A DNA stretch of 64,000 bases, from NCBI RefSeq assembly GCF_003369445.1, contig NZ_QRCU01000017.1, positions 1 through 64,000 of the forward strand, read 5' to 3'. The notes under the pieces are model-generated. The model did not search any database. It saw only the letters and a program-made list of their open reading frames with translations, and was not told the DNA's origin. Positions 50,691 to 62,859 of the stretch are shown one piece after another. How positions within the stretch are numbered: the first letter of the stretch is position 1; every line of letters begins with the position of its first letter. The position numbers were made by a program, and so were the translations under genes. The DNA is from Arthrobacter silvisoli (GTDB lineage: Bacteria > Actinomycetota > Actinomycetes > Actinomycetales > Micrococcaceae).

Positions 50691-51868
50691 TTTGCGCTCT
50701 CCTCGCGGGCGAGTTCGTCGGCCAGCAGCGCGGATTGTTCCCGCAGCTGGGGCGTGGGGCTGGAAAAGACGTAGCGGAAGAGGTTCTGCGGCTCCACCGG
50801 AACGTCCTCACCCAGGCCCTCGCGCAGCTGGGTGGCCACCGCTTCTGCGTGATCGGCGATCCGGGCGGCGCCGTCGTCGTCGAGCAGTCCGCGGCTCCTG
50901 AGGTAAACGTCCATGCGGCTGAGCGGGTCCTTGGCCTTCCACTCGCTGACCTCGGCGTTGTCCCGGTAACGGGTGTCGTCGTCGGCGTTCGTGTGGGCCT
51001 GCATGCGGTAGGTGTTGGCCTCGACCAGCAAAGGCCCGGAGCCTTCGCGGGCAAGCTTCACGGCGCGGTCCAGCACGGCCAGGAGTGCCACGAGGTCGTT
51101 ACCGTCCACGCGTTCGCCGGCCATGCCGTAGCCCACGGCCTTGTGCGCCAGGGAGGGTGCCACGGACTGGTGGCTGAGCGGCACGGAGATGGCGTACTTG
51201 TTGTTCTGCACGAAGAAGATCACCGGCAGGTGGAAGACCGCGGCGAAGTTCAATGCCTCGTGGAAGTCGCCTTCGCTGGTGGCGCCGTCGCCGCACATGG
51301 CCAGGACTACGGTGTCCTCGCCACGCAGCTTGGCGGCGTGGGCAACGCCGACGGCGTGCAGCAGCTGGGTGGTCAGCGGGGTGCACTGGATACCCACCTT
51401 GTGTTCCTGGGGGTTGTAGCCGCCGTGCCAGTCGCCGCGGAAGATGGTCATGGCCTGCACCGGGTCCACGCCCTTGGCCATGACGGCGACGGCGTCCCGG
51501 TAGGTGGGGAACAGCCAGTCGCCGTCGGACAGGCACATGGCCGCGGCCACCTGGCAGGCTTCCTGGCCGTGGCTGGATGGGTAGACGGCCATACGGCCCT
51601 GCCGGACCAGCGCCGAGTTCTGGTCGTTGACGCGGCGCCCGACGACGAGCCGCTCGTAAGCGGCCATGAGTTCGGCGTCGCCCGGGATGGGATATTCGTG
51701 GCCGGGTTCGGTGCCTTGTTCAGCTTCCGGTTTCAGCGTGCCGTCCGGCGCCACCATCTGGATCTGGTGGTGGGCCGGGAGCATGTAGGCCTCGACGCTG
51801 ATGCCGAACTTGCGCCGGACCTCGGTTGCCTGGTCCGTGGTGGATTCCTGGCTTGCGGAGATCGTCAT
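50687..51868 (-). CDS. 2-Oxoacid dehydrogenase E1 component, alpha subunit
   Basis: A 393-residue subunit that binds thiamine diphosphate and does the first decarboxylation. The ThDP motif GDGATSEGDFHEALNFAAVFHLPVIFFVQNN is in one piece, starting about residue 195. FPTYRDAVAVMAKGVDP and EANTYRMQAHTNADDDTRYR, a phosphorylation-loop-like segment, are also typical of branched-chain E1 alpha. I used ATG 51868, behind GAGGACG. It is the first gene of the operon, divergent from the Lrp-type regulator. Confidence 0.92.
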   Translation of the reverse strand: MTISASQESTTDQATEVRRKFGISVEAYMLPAHHQIQMVAPDGTLKPEAEQGTEPGHEYPIPGDAELMAAYERLVVGRRVNDQNSALVRQGRMAVYPSSHGQEACQVAAAMCLSDGDWLFPTYRDAVAVMAKGVDPVQAMTIFRGDWHGGYNPQEHKVGIQCTPLTTQLLHAVGVAHAAKLRGEDTVVLAMCGDGATSEGDFHEALNFAAVFHLPVIFFVQNNKYAISVPLSHQSVAPSLAHKAVGYGMAGERVDGNDLVALLAVLDRAVKLAREGSGPLLVEANTYRMQAHTNADDDTRYRDNAEVSEWKAKDPLSRMDVYLRSRGLLDDDGAARIADHAEAVATQLREGLGEDVPVEPQNLFRYVFSSPTPQLREQSALLADELAREESAK

Positions 51869-51913
51869 TGGTCCGTCCTCTGTTGCACTATTTGCCTCCA
51901 AGTATGGTCCTGC

Positions 51914-51973
51914 ACGAAGTTTCGTATCCAGTGCCCGCCGGAATCATGGAAAGGCTTTCGAAAAATAGCTATT
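51914..51973. promoter_or_regulatory. Candidate regulator sites between the E1 alpha and Lrp genes
   Basis: Two AT-rich palindromes lie in the 193-base divergent region: ACGAA-GT-TTCGT (51914-51925) and AATAGCTATT (51964-51973). Both are good candidates for Lrp/AsnC-type binding. Their spacing of 49 bases, about five helical turns, would suit a multimer. Confidence 0.45.
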
Positions 51974-52061
51974 CTGGAAGACGAATTGCGGGATGTGAGC
52001 TGGGTTACCGCCCGTGTATGGACGAATTGCGCGGGGCTTCCTGCGCCCTGAAGGAGTCACC

Positions 52062-52543
52062 ATGGCCGAAACGGAACAGGAACCGGCCGAGGCACCGCCC
52101 GCCACGCTCGAAGTGTCGCTGGACGACGTGGACCGGGACATCATTTCCGAGCTCACGCGCGACGGCCGGATGTCCGTCACCCAAGTGGCCGGGAACGTGC
52201 ACATCAGCCGCGCGCACGCCTACTCCCGGATCGGGCGACTCACGGGCGAGGGGGTCATTACCAAGTTCACGGCCGTGGTAGACCCGGTCAAGGCGGGGCT
52301 GAAGTCCTCGGCGTACGTCACCCTGAAGGTGCAGCAGCATTCCTGGCGGACCTTGCGGGAGCAGCTCCGGGCGATCCCGGAGGTCCAGCACATCGCGCTG
52401 GTGGGCGGGAGCTTCGACGTGATCCTGCTGGTGCGTGCCACGGACAACGTGCACCTGCGGCGGGTGATTTTCGACCAGTTGCAGTCCATGCCGGGTGTCA
52501 TCGACACCCAGACCTTCCTGGTGTTCGAGGACGTGGATACCCG

Positions 52544-52547
<4 letters not shown>
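52062..52547 (+). CDS. Lrp/AsnC-family transcriptional regulator (probable regulator of the 2-oxoacid dehydrogenase operon)
   Basis: A 161-residue regulator. An N-terminal acidic tail is followed by the winged helix [41 protein letters not shown], in pieces, and then the ligand-binding RAM-like domain with [11 protein letters not shown] and [22 protein letters not shown] lies six bases before the ATG. Divergence from the dehydrogenase operon strongly suggests it controls it in response to branched-chain amino or oxo acids. Its stop codon shares CTAG with that of the convergent rmlA. Confidence 0.88.
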
Positions 52548-55871
<3,324 letters not shown>

Positions 55872-55889
<18 letters not shown>

Positions 55890-56711
55890 TTCGAGGAATT
55901 CCGCCACGTCCGCGCCCACCCGCTCCGGGCATTCCCAGAGCAGCAGGTGCCCTGTGCCTTCGTAGACCACCAGTCGCGCGCCGGGGATCCGGGCTGCGAG
56001 GGTTTCCTGGTGCCGGCGCGGCAAAAGGGAATCGTGGGCGCCCCACAGGATGAGCGTGGGCACCGCGATGGAACCGTGCTCGGTAGGCGGCACCGCTTCG
56101 CACAGTCCGGCCAGGATTCCCTTCCATGCCCGGGCGGGCATCGCCACACCGTCCTGTACCCGGTCCTCGATGAACCAGGCGGGAACCGTGTGCAGCAACG
56201 TGAACCAGGACAGCGAATCGCGCACCCATTGTTCATCCACGGGATCACTGAGCTTCCCGACTTCGGCGGCGAACGCCGGCCGGCTCCGCAGGCTGAGGGG
56301 TGCGCCCACGAGGATCAGGGAGTGCACCAGCTCCGGCCGGTCAACGGCCAGCTGCTGTGCCAGGTAGCCGCCGCTGGAGGAACCCAGCACGCAGGCCGAG
56401 GCGATGCCGAGCGCCTCAAGGAGGGCGGCGACGTCGTCCGCCATCTGCGCGAGCGAGTACCCGTCCTCCGGTTTGTCGGCGTCACCCTGGCCACGCAGGT
56501 CCGGGACGAGGATCGTGAACGACGGCGGCAGGAGCGGCAGCAGGCGGTCGAAGGTGCGGCGGGACTCGGCCCAGGGGTGCAGCAGCAGGAGGGGCGGTGG
56601 GGCTTTCGGGGCAGCGCGGTCATTGAGCTCGCAGCCGTCGGCCGGTCGGCGGACCAGGCACGGGACCGTGATCCCGGTGCGGAGCTGTACGCGGCGGAGC
56701 TCAGAGTGCAT
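55872..56711 (-). CDS. Alpha/beta-hydrolase fold protein
   Basis: A 279-residue hydrolase. The nucleophile elbow is VLGSSSGGYLAQQLA with the central serine near residue 122. LILWGAHDSLLPRRHQE holds the acid aspartate and EGTGHLLLWECPE the histidine. VPDLRGQGDADKPEDGYSL and LLHPWAESRRTFDRLLP mark the oxyanion strand and the lid entry. Esters, lactones or haloalkanes could be substrates; this is not decided. The last 18 bases overlap the end of rmlC-rmlD on the opposite strand, so both proteins end in shared DNA. Confidence 0.86.
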
Positions 56712-56838
56712 GGCACGAGGCTACGCTCCCGTAGCAGCGGATGGATCTTTCCGACCCCACCAACACAACGTCACCCGCAAGAACGCAGGCTGGGCCGCGC
56801 GGCCTAATAATGTCGCAGCTCGGTGATGTGATGGATTC

Positions 56839-58275
56839 ATGGAGAAGACCAGCAGCCTGAGCGAGGGGACGCCGCAATCTGACGCAGCGTTCGACCCTCT
56901 GGCTGTGCTGGACGGAATGGTCTCCACTCTTGGATCCCTCGAGTCGGCGATCGCCAGCCTCCAGGCATTGCGGGAATTCACGCTCGCCCTGGCATCCCGG
57001 CTCGCGGACGTAATGAACGACGGCGGTGCTGCTTTGGGCGGCACTGTGCGGTCTGGGTTTACGGCTGCGGCTTGGGACTCGCGGTCGGCGGAACTGGCCC
57101 AACGGGCGGTGGCGGCCGAGGTTGCCACCGCCACCCGGGCCAACGACCGCAGCATCCAGCGGCAGATGGGCCAGGCCGTTGAGCTGTTGGATCGCTTCCC
57201 GGCCGCATTCAATGCTCTTGCGCAAGGACGGATCAGCCTGGCCCATGCCCGGGTGATCCAGGATGCCGGGGCGCCGCTGGATGATCCAGCCGCCTTGGCG
57301 CGGTACGAGTCCGTGGTGGTGCCCTGTGCCGAGAAGCAGGCGCCCGGCCGCGTGCGCCGCCTGGCTGTCCGGGAAGCAGAGCAGGCCCAACCCGATCCCC
57401 TCGCCGACCGCCATGAACGGGCCGTTGCGGAGCGGCATGTTCGGGTGACATCCCAGCCCGACGGCATGGCAGAACTCACCGCCGTCCTGCCCGCAGCTGT
57501 TGCGTACGGCATTCACGACCGGCTCACCCAGATGGCCCGGGCACACGCTGAAGCATGCGCCCAGACCGGGCCGCCGGTCGGCTCGGCGGCGCCGGGTCGG
57601 AGCCACGACGAGAACCGGAACACCGATCAGCTGCGCGCCGACCTTTTGGCGGAGCTTCTGCTGCGCGGCGCCCCCACCGCGCACGACACCCCGGACGGGC
57701 TCCTCGCAGCCATCACCGCACGCGTGGACGTCACCGTCCCGGTGCTGACCCTGATTGATGGCGGACCTGCCAGCGCCGCAGGCAGCGCGGCCACGAGCAA
57801 CCCCGCTGCCCGCCGCCCGGAACAGGTCCCGGCCGAGCTGGACGGCCGCCACCCCATCGACCCCGTCACCGCCAGAGTCCTTGCCGGTCAGGCCACCGCG
57901 TGGAACAGGGTCCTGACTGACCCGTTCACGGGTGCTGTACTGGCCGTGGAGCGTTACCGGCCCGGCGAAGACCTCAAACGGCTGCTTGCTGCACGGGACA
58001 CCAGATGCCGTTTCCCCGGATGCGGAATCAGGGCCAGCGACCTGGATCTGGACCACACGCAGGACGCAGCCCTTGGCGGGGCAACGGAAGCCTCAAACCT
58101 CGCCGGCCTCTGCCGGCGCCACCACATGCTCAAACATCACTCCCTCTGGAAGGTCCGGCAAACCGGAGCCGGGGTCCTCGAATGGACCAGCCCCACCGGC
58201 CGACGCACCACGGACCACCCGCCCAGACCCGCGACAACCACAGTCGGTACCGGCAACAAGCCGCCGCCATTTTAG
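56839..58275 (+). CDS. DUF222 protein with C-terminal HNH endonuclease domain (13E12 repeat type)
   Basis: A 478-residue protein. The N-terminal DUF222 part runs from about residue 35 to 330 (for example TRANDRSIQRQMGQAVELLD, LAQGRISLAHARVIQDAG). The C-terminal zinc/HNH domain reads CRFPGCGIRASDLDLDHTQDAALGGATEASNLAGLCRRHHMLKH in pieces, with the CxxC, the DHT and the HH that form the ββα-metal motif. Proteins of this kind occur in many copies in actinobacteria and mycobacteria and their role is unclear. A nuclease function is likely but not shown. Confidence 0.85.
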   Translation: MEKTSSLSEGTPQSDAAFDPLAVLDGMVSTLGSLESAIASLQALREFTLALASRLADVMNDGGAALGGTVRSGFTAAAWDSRSAELAQRAVAAEVATATRANDRSIQRQMGQAVELLDRFPAAFNALAQGRISLAHARVIQDAGAPLDDPAALARYESVVVPCAEKQAPGRVRRLAVREAEQAQPDPLADRHERAVAERHVRVTSQPDGMAELTAVLPAAVAYGIHDRLTQMARAHAEACAQTGPPVGSAAPGRSHDENRNTDQLRADLLAELLLRGAPTAHDTPDGLLAAITARVDVTVPVLTLIDGGPASAAGSAATSNPAARRPEQVPAELDGRHPIDPVTARVLAGQATAWNRVLTDPFTGAVLAVERYRPGEDLKRLLAARDTRCRFPGCGIRASDLDLDHTQDAALGGATEASNLAGLCRRHHMLKHHSLWKVRQTGAGVLEWTSPTGRRTTDHPPRPATTTVGTGNKPPPF

Positions 58276-58672
58276 GACTGAACCGCCGTCAGCCGTTCGG
58301 GTACGCCGCAGTGATCGCCTTCTGCTGCAGGACCGCAAACCCAAACAAAGCCACTACTTCCGCTGCTGAGACACGTCCCCGGATCTCAGGCCCGAACGGG
58401 TTTGGAACGGCGGCGCAACGGCGATTTTTCGCACGCTGAGGCGTCTTCCGGGACCTCCATCTCGGCGTAGCCTTGAACCGGCACCGGACGCTCCTGTCGC
58501 GTCGGAGCCGACGATGCCGCCCCGTGGAGGGCGCGGAGTTTTCGAATTCCGCCCCCGTTTTGCCCATGTTTCTGGGGGGCAGTGGACTGAGGTCGGACAA
58601 CGGCGCCGCAGTCGCTGTCTGACATGGAGTGCCACGTTCGCGTGGCGGAACAATGACTCCAAAGGTCAAATC
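58276..58672. other. 397-base gene-free leader with hairpins
   Basis: No protein gene is supported. A hairpin pairs GTCGGACA (from about 58593) with TGTCTGAC (to about 58623), allowing one G-T pair; a smaller one is GCCACG-TTCG-CGTGGC (58631-58646). Both lie just before the exported-protein gene at 58673 and may act in its leader. I see no known riboswitch. Confidence 0.4.
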
Positions 58673-59230
58673 ATGAACAAGATCCTCAAGCAATTCCTCA
58701 TGCTGTGCGCAGCGTTCCTGCTCGCGTTCACAGCTGGTGTGTCTGCGGCCCAGGCGAGCAGCCCGCACTTCAAAAAGGGCGGCGACCCCGTCTGTACCGT
58801 GAGCATCAGCGGATCAACAGCCACCACCACCTGTCGGGCGGTCCTAACCGGACTCGGAAACGACGACCTTCTCGCCACCGTGAGCGTTTCCGGCTTCGCC
58901 GTCTATCAATGCAAGAACCAGGGCGGAAACGTCGCACCCGGGCAGAACAAAGTCCTGATCGGCCCCGCCGTCGCGCCCACGCTGATTGACAGCTCGGCAA
59001 TCAAGAACGGCAACCTCACCCTCAACACCAATCCAGCTGTACTGTCGGCCCCGGGCACGGTGACAGCCGCGCAGGCCGGATGCCCGAACAGCAACTGGAC
59101 GGGCGTGAACCCGGTCCTGACGGTGACGTCGATTTCCCTGGCGATTGAACAACCCGTTGGAACGGTCATCTTCAGCTGCTCGAAGTCCGACCCGAACGGT
59201 CTGACAAGCCCCGTGGCGCTCAGCTGCTGA
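58673..59230 (+). CDS. Small exported protein with six cysteines, function unknown
   Basis: A 185-residue exported protein that I do not recognise. The signal peptide is KILKQFLMLCAAFLLAFTAGVS, with likely cleavage at AQA-SS near residue 29. The mature part is rich in Ser, Thr, Asn and Val and has six cysteines (VCTV, TTCRA, YQCKN, AGCPN, FSCSK and a C-terminal LSC), an even number that suggests three disulfides. Strand-like stretches point to a small beta fold. AAAGG precedes the ATG. The gene stands alone, with a terminator after it. Confidence 0.6.
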   Translation: MNKILKQFLMLCAAFLLAFTAGVSAAQASSPHFKKGGDPVCTVSISGSTATTTCRAVLTGLGNDDLLATVSVSGFAVYQCKNQGGNVAPGQNKVLIGPAVAPTLIDSSAIKNGNLTLNTNPAVLSAPGTVTAAQAGCPNSNWTGVNPVLTVTSISLAIEQPVGTVIFSCSKSDPNGLTSPVALSC

Positions 59231-59268
59231 GTCAATGCTGCGGGAAGTATTTCCCTCCGCACACAGCA

Positions 59269-59307
59269 AAGGCTCCGGGCAATTCCGCACAGGAATCCCG
59301 GAGCCTT
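59269..59307. terminator. Terminator between exported-protein gene and hydratase fragment
   Basis: AAGGCTCCGGG (59269-59279) pairs with CCCGGAGCCTT (59297-59307), with ATTCC/GGAAT stacked inside. It is placed to end the gene on the left and the minus-strand hydratase fragment on the right. Confidence 0.75.
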
Positions 59308-59332
59308 CTCCATCGCTGGCCCTTCGCCAGGC

Positions 59333-59539
59333 CTAACCCTTGAAGACCGGTGCCCGCTTCTCCTGGAACGCGCGGAAGCCCTCGGCATAGTCGTCACTCT
59401 TGCACAACCGGGCCTGCTCGGTGTTTTCCTCAGCCATCGAGGCCCCAAGTCCCAGGCGCTGGTCGCGGATGTGCGCCACGAGTTCCTTGCTGGCGTTGAA
59501 CGCAACGGTTGCTCCGACCGCCACCCGCTCCACGATGGC
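59333..59539 (-). pseudogene. 3' fragment of an enoyl-CoA hydratase gene
   Basis: About 69 codons identical in layout to the end of the complete hydratase gene at 60212-60991: SKELVAHIRDQRLG, AEENTEQARLCKSDDYAEGFRAF and QEKRAPVFKG. By eye about 15 of some 203 bases differ, around 92% identity, so it is not a fresh duplication. Similarity stops at 59539, where the 5' part of the gene is missing. It has no start codon and cannot be functional. It ends in TAG where the complete copy has TGA. Confidence 0.85.
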
Positions 59540-59613
59540 CACAGTTTCGGACGGCGTGGCGCAGTGAGAGTGGCCTACACTGACCTCAACTGACAGTCCC
59601 TGGGGAGAGACAC

Positions 59614-60222
59614 ATGTCAAGACGACGTTCTTGCGGGGCATTGGTGTTGTTCTTCGGAATAGCCTTGGCGGGATGCTCCGGATTCGTGCAGCCACGGGGA
59701 ACCAGCACGAACCCACAAACGTTCAGCCCGGCCCGCGTAACCGTCGAACCTGACATCTTCGACAAGCAGGGAGAGAAGTGGGATGAATCCTTGGGCGAAG
59801 GGTGGGAGATGTCCCCCGCATTCCTTGTCGTGTCAGACGATCAGGACAAGGCGGCTGCGGCGCTCTTTGCAGCGGCAAGACGCATTTTCACGGTGGATCA
59901 GAACGGAAACGAACTGACCCCCGCCGAAATGACGGGCGAATACCCTCAGTACACGCCAAACTACGTATCCGACGTCTACCTCACCGATCTGGGACCAATG
60001 ATTTGGACTGACACCAAGGGGGATGTCACGAAAGCCATGGCCGAAGAAATGCTGCACATCCTTGTCGCCGAACTCCGTTCCCAAGAGATCGCAGCCCGCA
60101 TCATCGCGCCACCGGCCGACCTCGTTCTCGACGACGAGCGCGTCTGGAAACCTTCGGGCCAGAACCTAGCCTCGAAAACGGTCAGCGAGAAGCCGGCCCC
60201 GCGCATCGGCTTCAGCCCTTGA
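59614..60222 (+). CDS. Lipoprotein of unknown function
   Basis: A 202-residue membrane-anchored protein that I do not recognise. The signal peptide ends in the lipobox ALAGCSG, near residues 17-22. The mature part is soluble and acidic, with EPDIFDKQGEKWDESLG, a helix SDDQDKAAAALFAAARRIF and a second helix TKAMAEEMLHILVAELRSQE. GGGGAG lies before the ATG. It sits between the two copies of the hydratase 3' end, and its own last four codons and stop lie in the repeat junction, overlapping the complete hydratase gene by 11 bases. Confidence 0.7.
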   Translation: MSRRRSCGALVLFFGIALAGCSGFVQPRGTSTNPQTFSPARVTVEPDIFDKQGEKWDESLGEGWEMSPAFLVVSDDQDKAAAALFAAARRIFTVDQNGNELTPAEMTGEYPQYTPNYVSDVYLTDLGPMIWTDTKGDVTKAMAEEMLHILVAELRSQEIAARIIAPPADLVLDDERVWKPSGQNLASKTVSEKPAPRIGFSP

Positions 60223-60991
60223 AGACCGGGGCCCGTTTCTCCTGGAAGGCGCGGAAGCCCTCGGCGTAGTCCTCGCTCTTGCACAACCGGGCCTGCTCGG
60301 TGTTTTCCTCGGCCATCGAGGCCCAGAGTCCCAGGCGCTGGTCGCGGATGTGCGCCACGAGTTCCTTGCTGGCGGTGAACGCACCGGTTGCCCCGGCCGC
60401 CACGCGTTCCACGATGGCGCGGGTCACGGATAGCAGCGAGTCGTCCGGCATCGCCCGGCTGAACAGGCCCTCCGCCACGGCCTCGCTGCCGCTGATGAGG
60501 TCAGCGGTGTAGATCAGGTCCAGGGTGCGGTGCATGCCCAGGCGCTCGGTGAAATACCAATGCCCACCCGAGTCCAGCGTGGCGCCCAGCTTGGCGAACG
60601 GCGAGCCGAATTTGGCGTTCTCCGCCACGTACACCACGTCCGTAGCCAGCAGCAGCCCAAGCCCGACGCCGAGGCAGGCCCCGTGCGCCGCCGCGAAGGT
60701 GGGTGCCGGGAAGGCCGCCATCTTCTTGAGCAGCGGTTCCACCAGGCCGCCAAGATAGGCTTCGGCGTCGTCGTCCTCCGGGGTCACCCCGGCGATGTCC
60801 CGTCCGGCACAGAAGGCGCGGCCCTCTCCCCGAAGGAGCAGCGCCCGCACCTCCCCCCGGCCGGCGGCGGCAGCGGCGTCGTCGTACGCCTTGTCCAGTT
60901 CTGCGAGCGCCTCCTCGTTGAGGGAGTTCAGCTTCTGGGGTGCATTCAGGACGATTTCGGCGATCCCGCCGGCGATGGACAACTCGATCAT
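60212..60991 (-). CDS. Enoyl-CoA hydratase/isomerase of the phenylacetate pathway
   Basis: A 259-residue crotonase-fold protein. The oxyanion holes are LLRGEGRAFCAGRDI, with the first glycine, and AHGACLGVGLGLLLATDVVY, with the second. The family member at this place is usually PaaG, the ring 1,2-epoxyphenylacetyl-CoA isomerase, or PaaF, an enoyl-CoA hydratase; I cannot decide between them by sequence alone. ARLCKSEDYAEGFRAFQEKRAPVFKG is the typical C-terminus, in pieces. It is 27 bases downstream of paaE on the same strand and so likely in the paa operon. Confidence 0.85.
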   Translation of the reverse strand: MIELSIAGGIAEIVLNAPQKLNSLNEEALAELDKAYDDAAAAAGRGEVRALLLRGEGRAFCAGRDIAGVTPEDDDAEAYLGGLVEPLLKKMAAFPAPTFAAAHGACLGVGLGLLLATDVVYVAENAKFGSPFAKLGATLDSGGHWYFTERLGMHRTLDLIYTADLISGSEAVAEGLFSRAMPDDSLLSVTRAIVERVAAGATGAFTASKELVAHIRDQRLGLWASMAEENTEQARLCKSEDYAEGFRAFQEKRAPVFKG

Positions 60992-61018
60992 GCGTGCTCC
61001 TTGGGAAGACGGGCGGTC

Positions 61019-62236
61019 TTAGACGTCGAAGTCGACGGTGACGTTTTCGCTGGTCGGGTGGGCCTGGCAGGTGAGCACGTAGCCCTTGTCCAGTTCATCC
61101 TGCTCCAGCGCGTAGTTTTCGTCCATGGTGACCGTGCCGCTGACCAGTTTGGCGCGGCAGGTGCCGCAGACCCCGCCGGCGCAGGCAAAGGGCACGTCCG
61201 GGCGTACCCGCAGCGCGGCGTTGAGGATGGATTCGCGGGCGTGGGTGGGGCTGGAGACATCGCCGGTAAGGCCGTCCAGCTTGAAGGTGATCTTGTAGGT
61301 GTCCTCGGACTCGTCTGCGATAACGGGCCGGCCGGCGTTGCCCTCGGGACGGTCCGGGCGGCCGGTGGTGAACAGTTCGAAGCGCACATTCTCCGGCTTC
61401 ACGCCGCGGGCGGCGAGGGTGTCGCGGCACAGCTGGACCAGCTCGAAGGGCCCGCACAGGAACCATTCGTCAATGTCCTCGGCGTGGATGGCCGAGGACA
61501 GCAGGGCCTCCAGCTTCTCGGAGTCGATCCGGCCGGTCATGAGCGGCGCGATCCGCTGCTCGCGGGAGAGCACATGATGCAGAGCCAGCCGGGACGGGTA
61601 CTTGTCCTTCAGGTCCGCCAGTTCCTCCAGGAACATGACATCCATGGCGGCCTTGTTGGCGTAGATCAGGTCGAAGCGGGTGTCCGGGTTGGCGGCCAGG
61701 AGGGTACGCGCGATCGCGATGACCGGAGTGATGCCGGATCCGGCGGCGATGGCCACGAAGGAGCCTGCGTCTCCGGCGAGCTCGCCTGCCATCTCCTGCG
61801 GATTGTTCATGGAGTTCATGACGTTGTGCTGCACGGTGGAGCCGTCCCTGCCGTGCTTGGAGATGAACGCGCCCTGCGGGCTCATCACGTCCAGGGTGTC
61901 CCCGGCAGCGAGCTCGGCATTGGCCCAGGTGGAGAAGATGCCGCCAAGGTCCTTCTTGATGGCCACCCGGATCTCGCTGCTGCCGTCCGCGAAGCTGCGC
62001 GGCTCTGCGCAGATCGAGTAGCTGCGCCGGACCTCGTGGGGCTCGCCGGACTCGTCAGGGAGCGTGGTCCGCAGGGCCACATACTGGCCGGGCAGGTAGT
62101 CGTACTGTCCTGCCAGCTCCGCCGGGACGGCGAAGGTGACTTCGATGGCGTCCTCGGTCAGGCGCCGCACCTCGGAGACCGCGAGGCTGTGGAAGGACGC
62201 GCGACGGCGGCTGGCCGTGGGGGTTTCGGTGGTCAT
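61019..62236 (-). CDS. paaE: 1,2-Phenylacetyl-CoA epoxidase, reductase subunit
   Basis: Passes electrons from NADPH to the PaaABC oxygenase. The 405-residue protein starts with a ferredoxin-reductase FAD domain (RRSYSICAEPRS is the flavin site) and a pyridine-nucleotide domain (AIAAGSGITPVIAIARTLLA). It ends with a plant-type 2Fe-2S domain: CAGGVCGTCRAKLVSG and VLTCQAHP give the four cysteines. I used ATG 62236, behind AAAAGG; the longer frame upstream overlaps paaD. The gene lies 17 bases after paaD. Confidence 0.94.
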   Translation of the reverse strand: MTTETPTASRRRASFHSLAVSEVRRLTEDAIEVTFAVPAELAGQYDYLPGQYVALRTTLPDESGEPHEVRRSYSICAEPRSFADGSSEIRVAIKKDLGGIFSTWANAELAAGDTLDVMSPQGAFISKHGRDGSTVQHNVMNSMNNPQEMAGELAGDAGSFVAIAAGSGITPVIAIARTLLAANPDTRFDLIYANKAAMDVMFLEELADLKDKYPSRLALHHVLSREQRIAPLMTGRIDSEKLEALLSSAIHAEDIDEWFLCGPFELVQLCRDTLAARGVKPENVRFELFTTGRPDRPEGNAGRPVIADESEDTYKITFKLDGLTGDVSSPTHARESILNAALRVRPDVPFACAGGVCGTCRAKLVSGTVTMDENYALEQDELDKGYVLTCQAHPTSENVTVDFDV

Positions 62237-62253
62237 CTGGCTACCTTTTTCCT

Positions 62254-62859
62254 TTACAGCACTTTGAAGTAGTCGAACGGTTCCTTGCAGTCCTGGCAGA
62301 CGTACAGGGCCTTGCAGGAGGTGGAGCCGAATCGGGTCAGTTCCTTGGTGTTCAGCGACGAGCATTGCGGACACTTGACCGCGAGGTTCAGCCGGACGGG
62401 GCCGGTGTGGCCGCCCGCCCGGGAATTGCCCGACGGCGGCGCGATGCCGTACTGCTGCAGCTTCGCCTTGCCGGATTCCGTCATCCAGTCCGTGGTCCAG
62501 GCCGGTGCCAGCACCAGGTTGACGCGGACGTCCCTGTAGCCTGCCGTGGCAAACGCTGACTTCAGGTCGTCCCTGATGGCGTCCATCGCCGGGCAGCCCG
62601 AGTAGGTGGGTGTGATGGTGAGTTCGACGGCGGGCCGGCGGGCGCCGCCGTCGGACACACCGCCGTCGGGGGCGTCTTCAGCCACAGCGTCGCCTTCAGG
62701 CACGGCGTCGTCCAGCACGCGCACGGCGCGGAGGATGCCCAGGTCCTCGATGGTGAGGACCGGGATTTCCGGGTCGCAGACAGTGGCGGCGAGCTCCCAG
62801 GCTTCCTGCTCGGCGGCCCTGCGCTGTTCGGAGGTCAGGACGGTTTCCATGCTGGTCAC
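62254..62859 (-). CDS. paaD: 1,2-Phenylacetyl-CoA epoxidase, subunit PaaD (iron-sulfur maturation)
   Basis: A 201-residue member of the MIP18/SufT-like (DUF59) group, needed to mature or load the oxygenase complex. TVCDPEIPVLTIEDLGILRAV and TPTYSGCPAMDAIRDDL are the two DUF59 blocks. A C-terminal zinc/iron site follows: KCPQCSS, then TSCKALYVCQDCKEPFDYF. Between the first two blocks is an acidic, Gly/Ala insertion of about 20 residues (DAVPEGDAVAEDAPDGGVSD). GTG 62859 overlaps the paaC stop by four bases; ATG 62850 is nearly as good. Confidence 0.92.
   Translation of the reverse strand: MTSMETVLTSEQRRAAEQEAWELAATVCDPEIPVLTIEDLGILRAVRVLDDAVPEGDAVAEDAPDGGVSDGGARRPAVELTITPTYSGCPAMDAIRDDLKSAFATAGYRDVRVNLVLAPAWTTDWMTESGKAKLQQYGIAPPSGNSRAGGHTGPVRLNLAVKCPQCSSLNTKELTRFGSTSCKALYVCQDCKEPFDYFKVL

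Noticed and set aside
56839..58275. Mobile element (HNH homing endonuclease or intron)
   Set aside because: The DUF222-HNH protein is a common stand-alone chromosomal family; no intron, intein or terminal repeats are seen around it.
60530..62272. 580-codon plus-strand frame opposite the hydratase and paaE
   Set aside because: Antisense to two clear genes on the minus strand; no motifs of its own.
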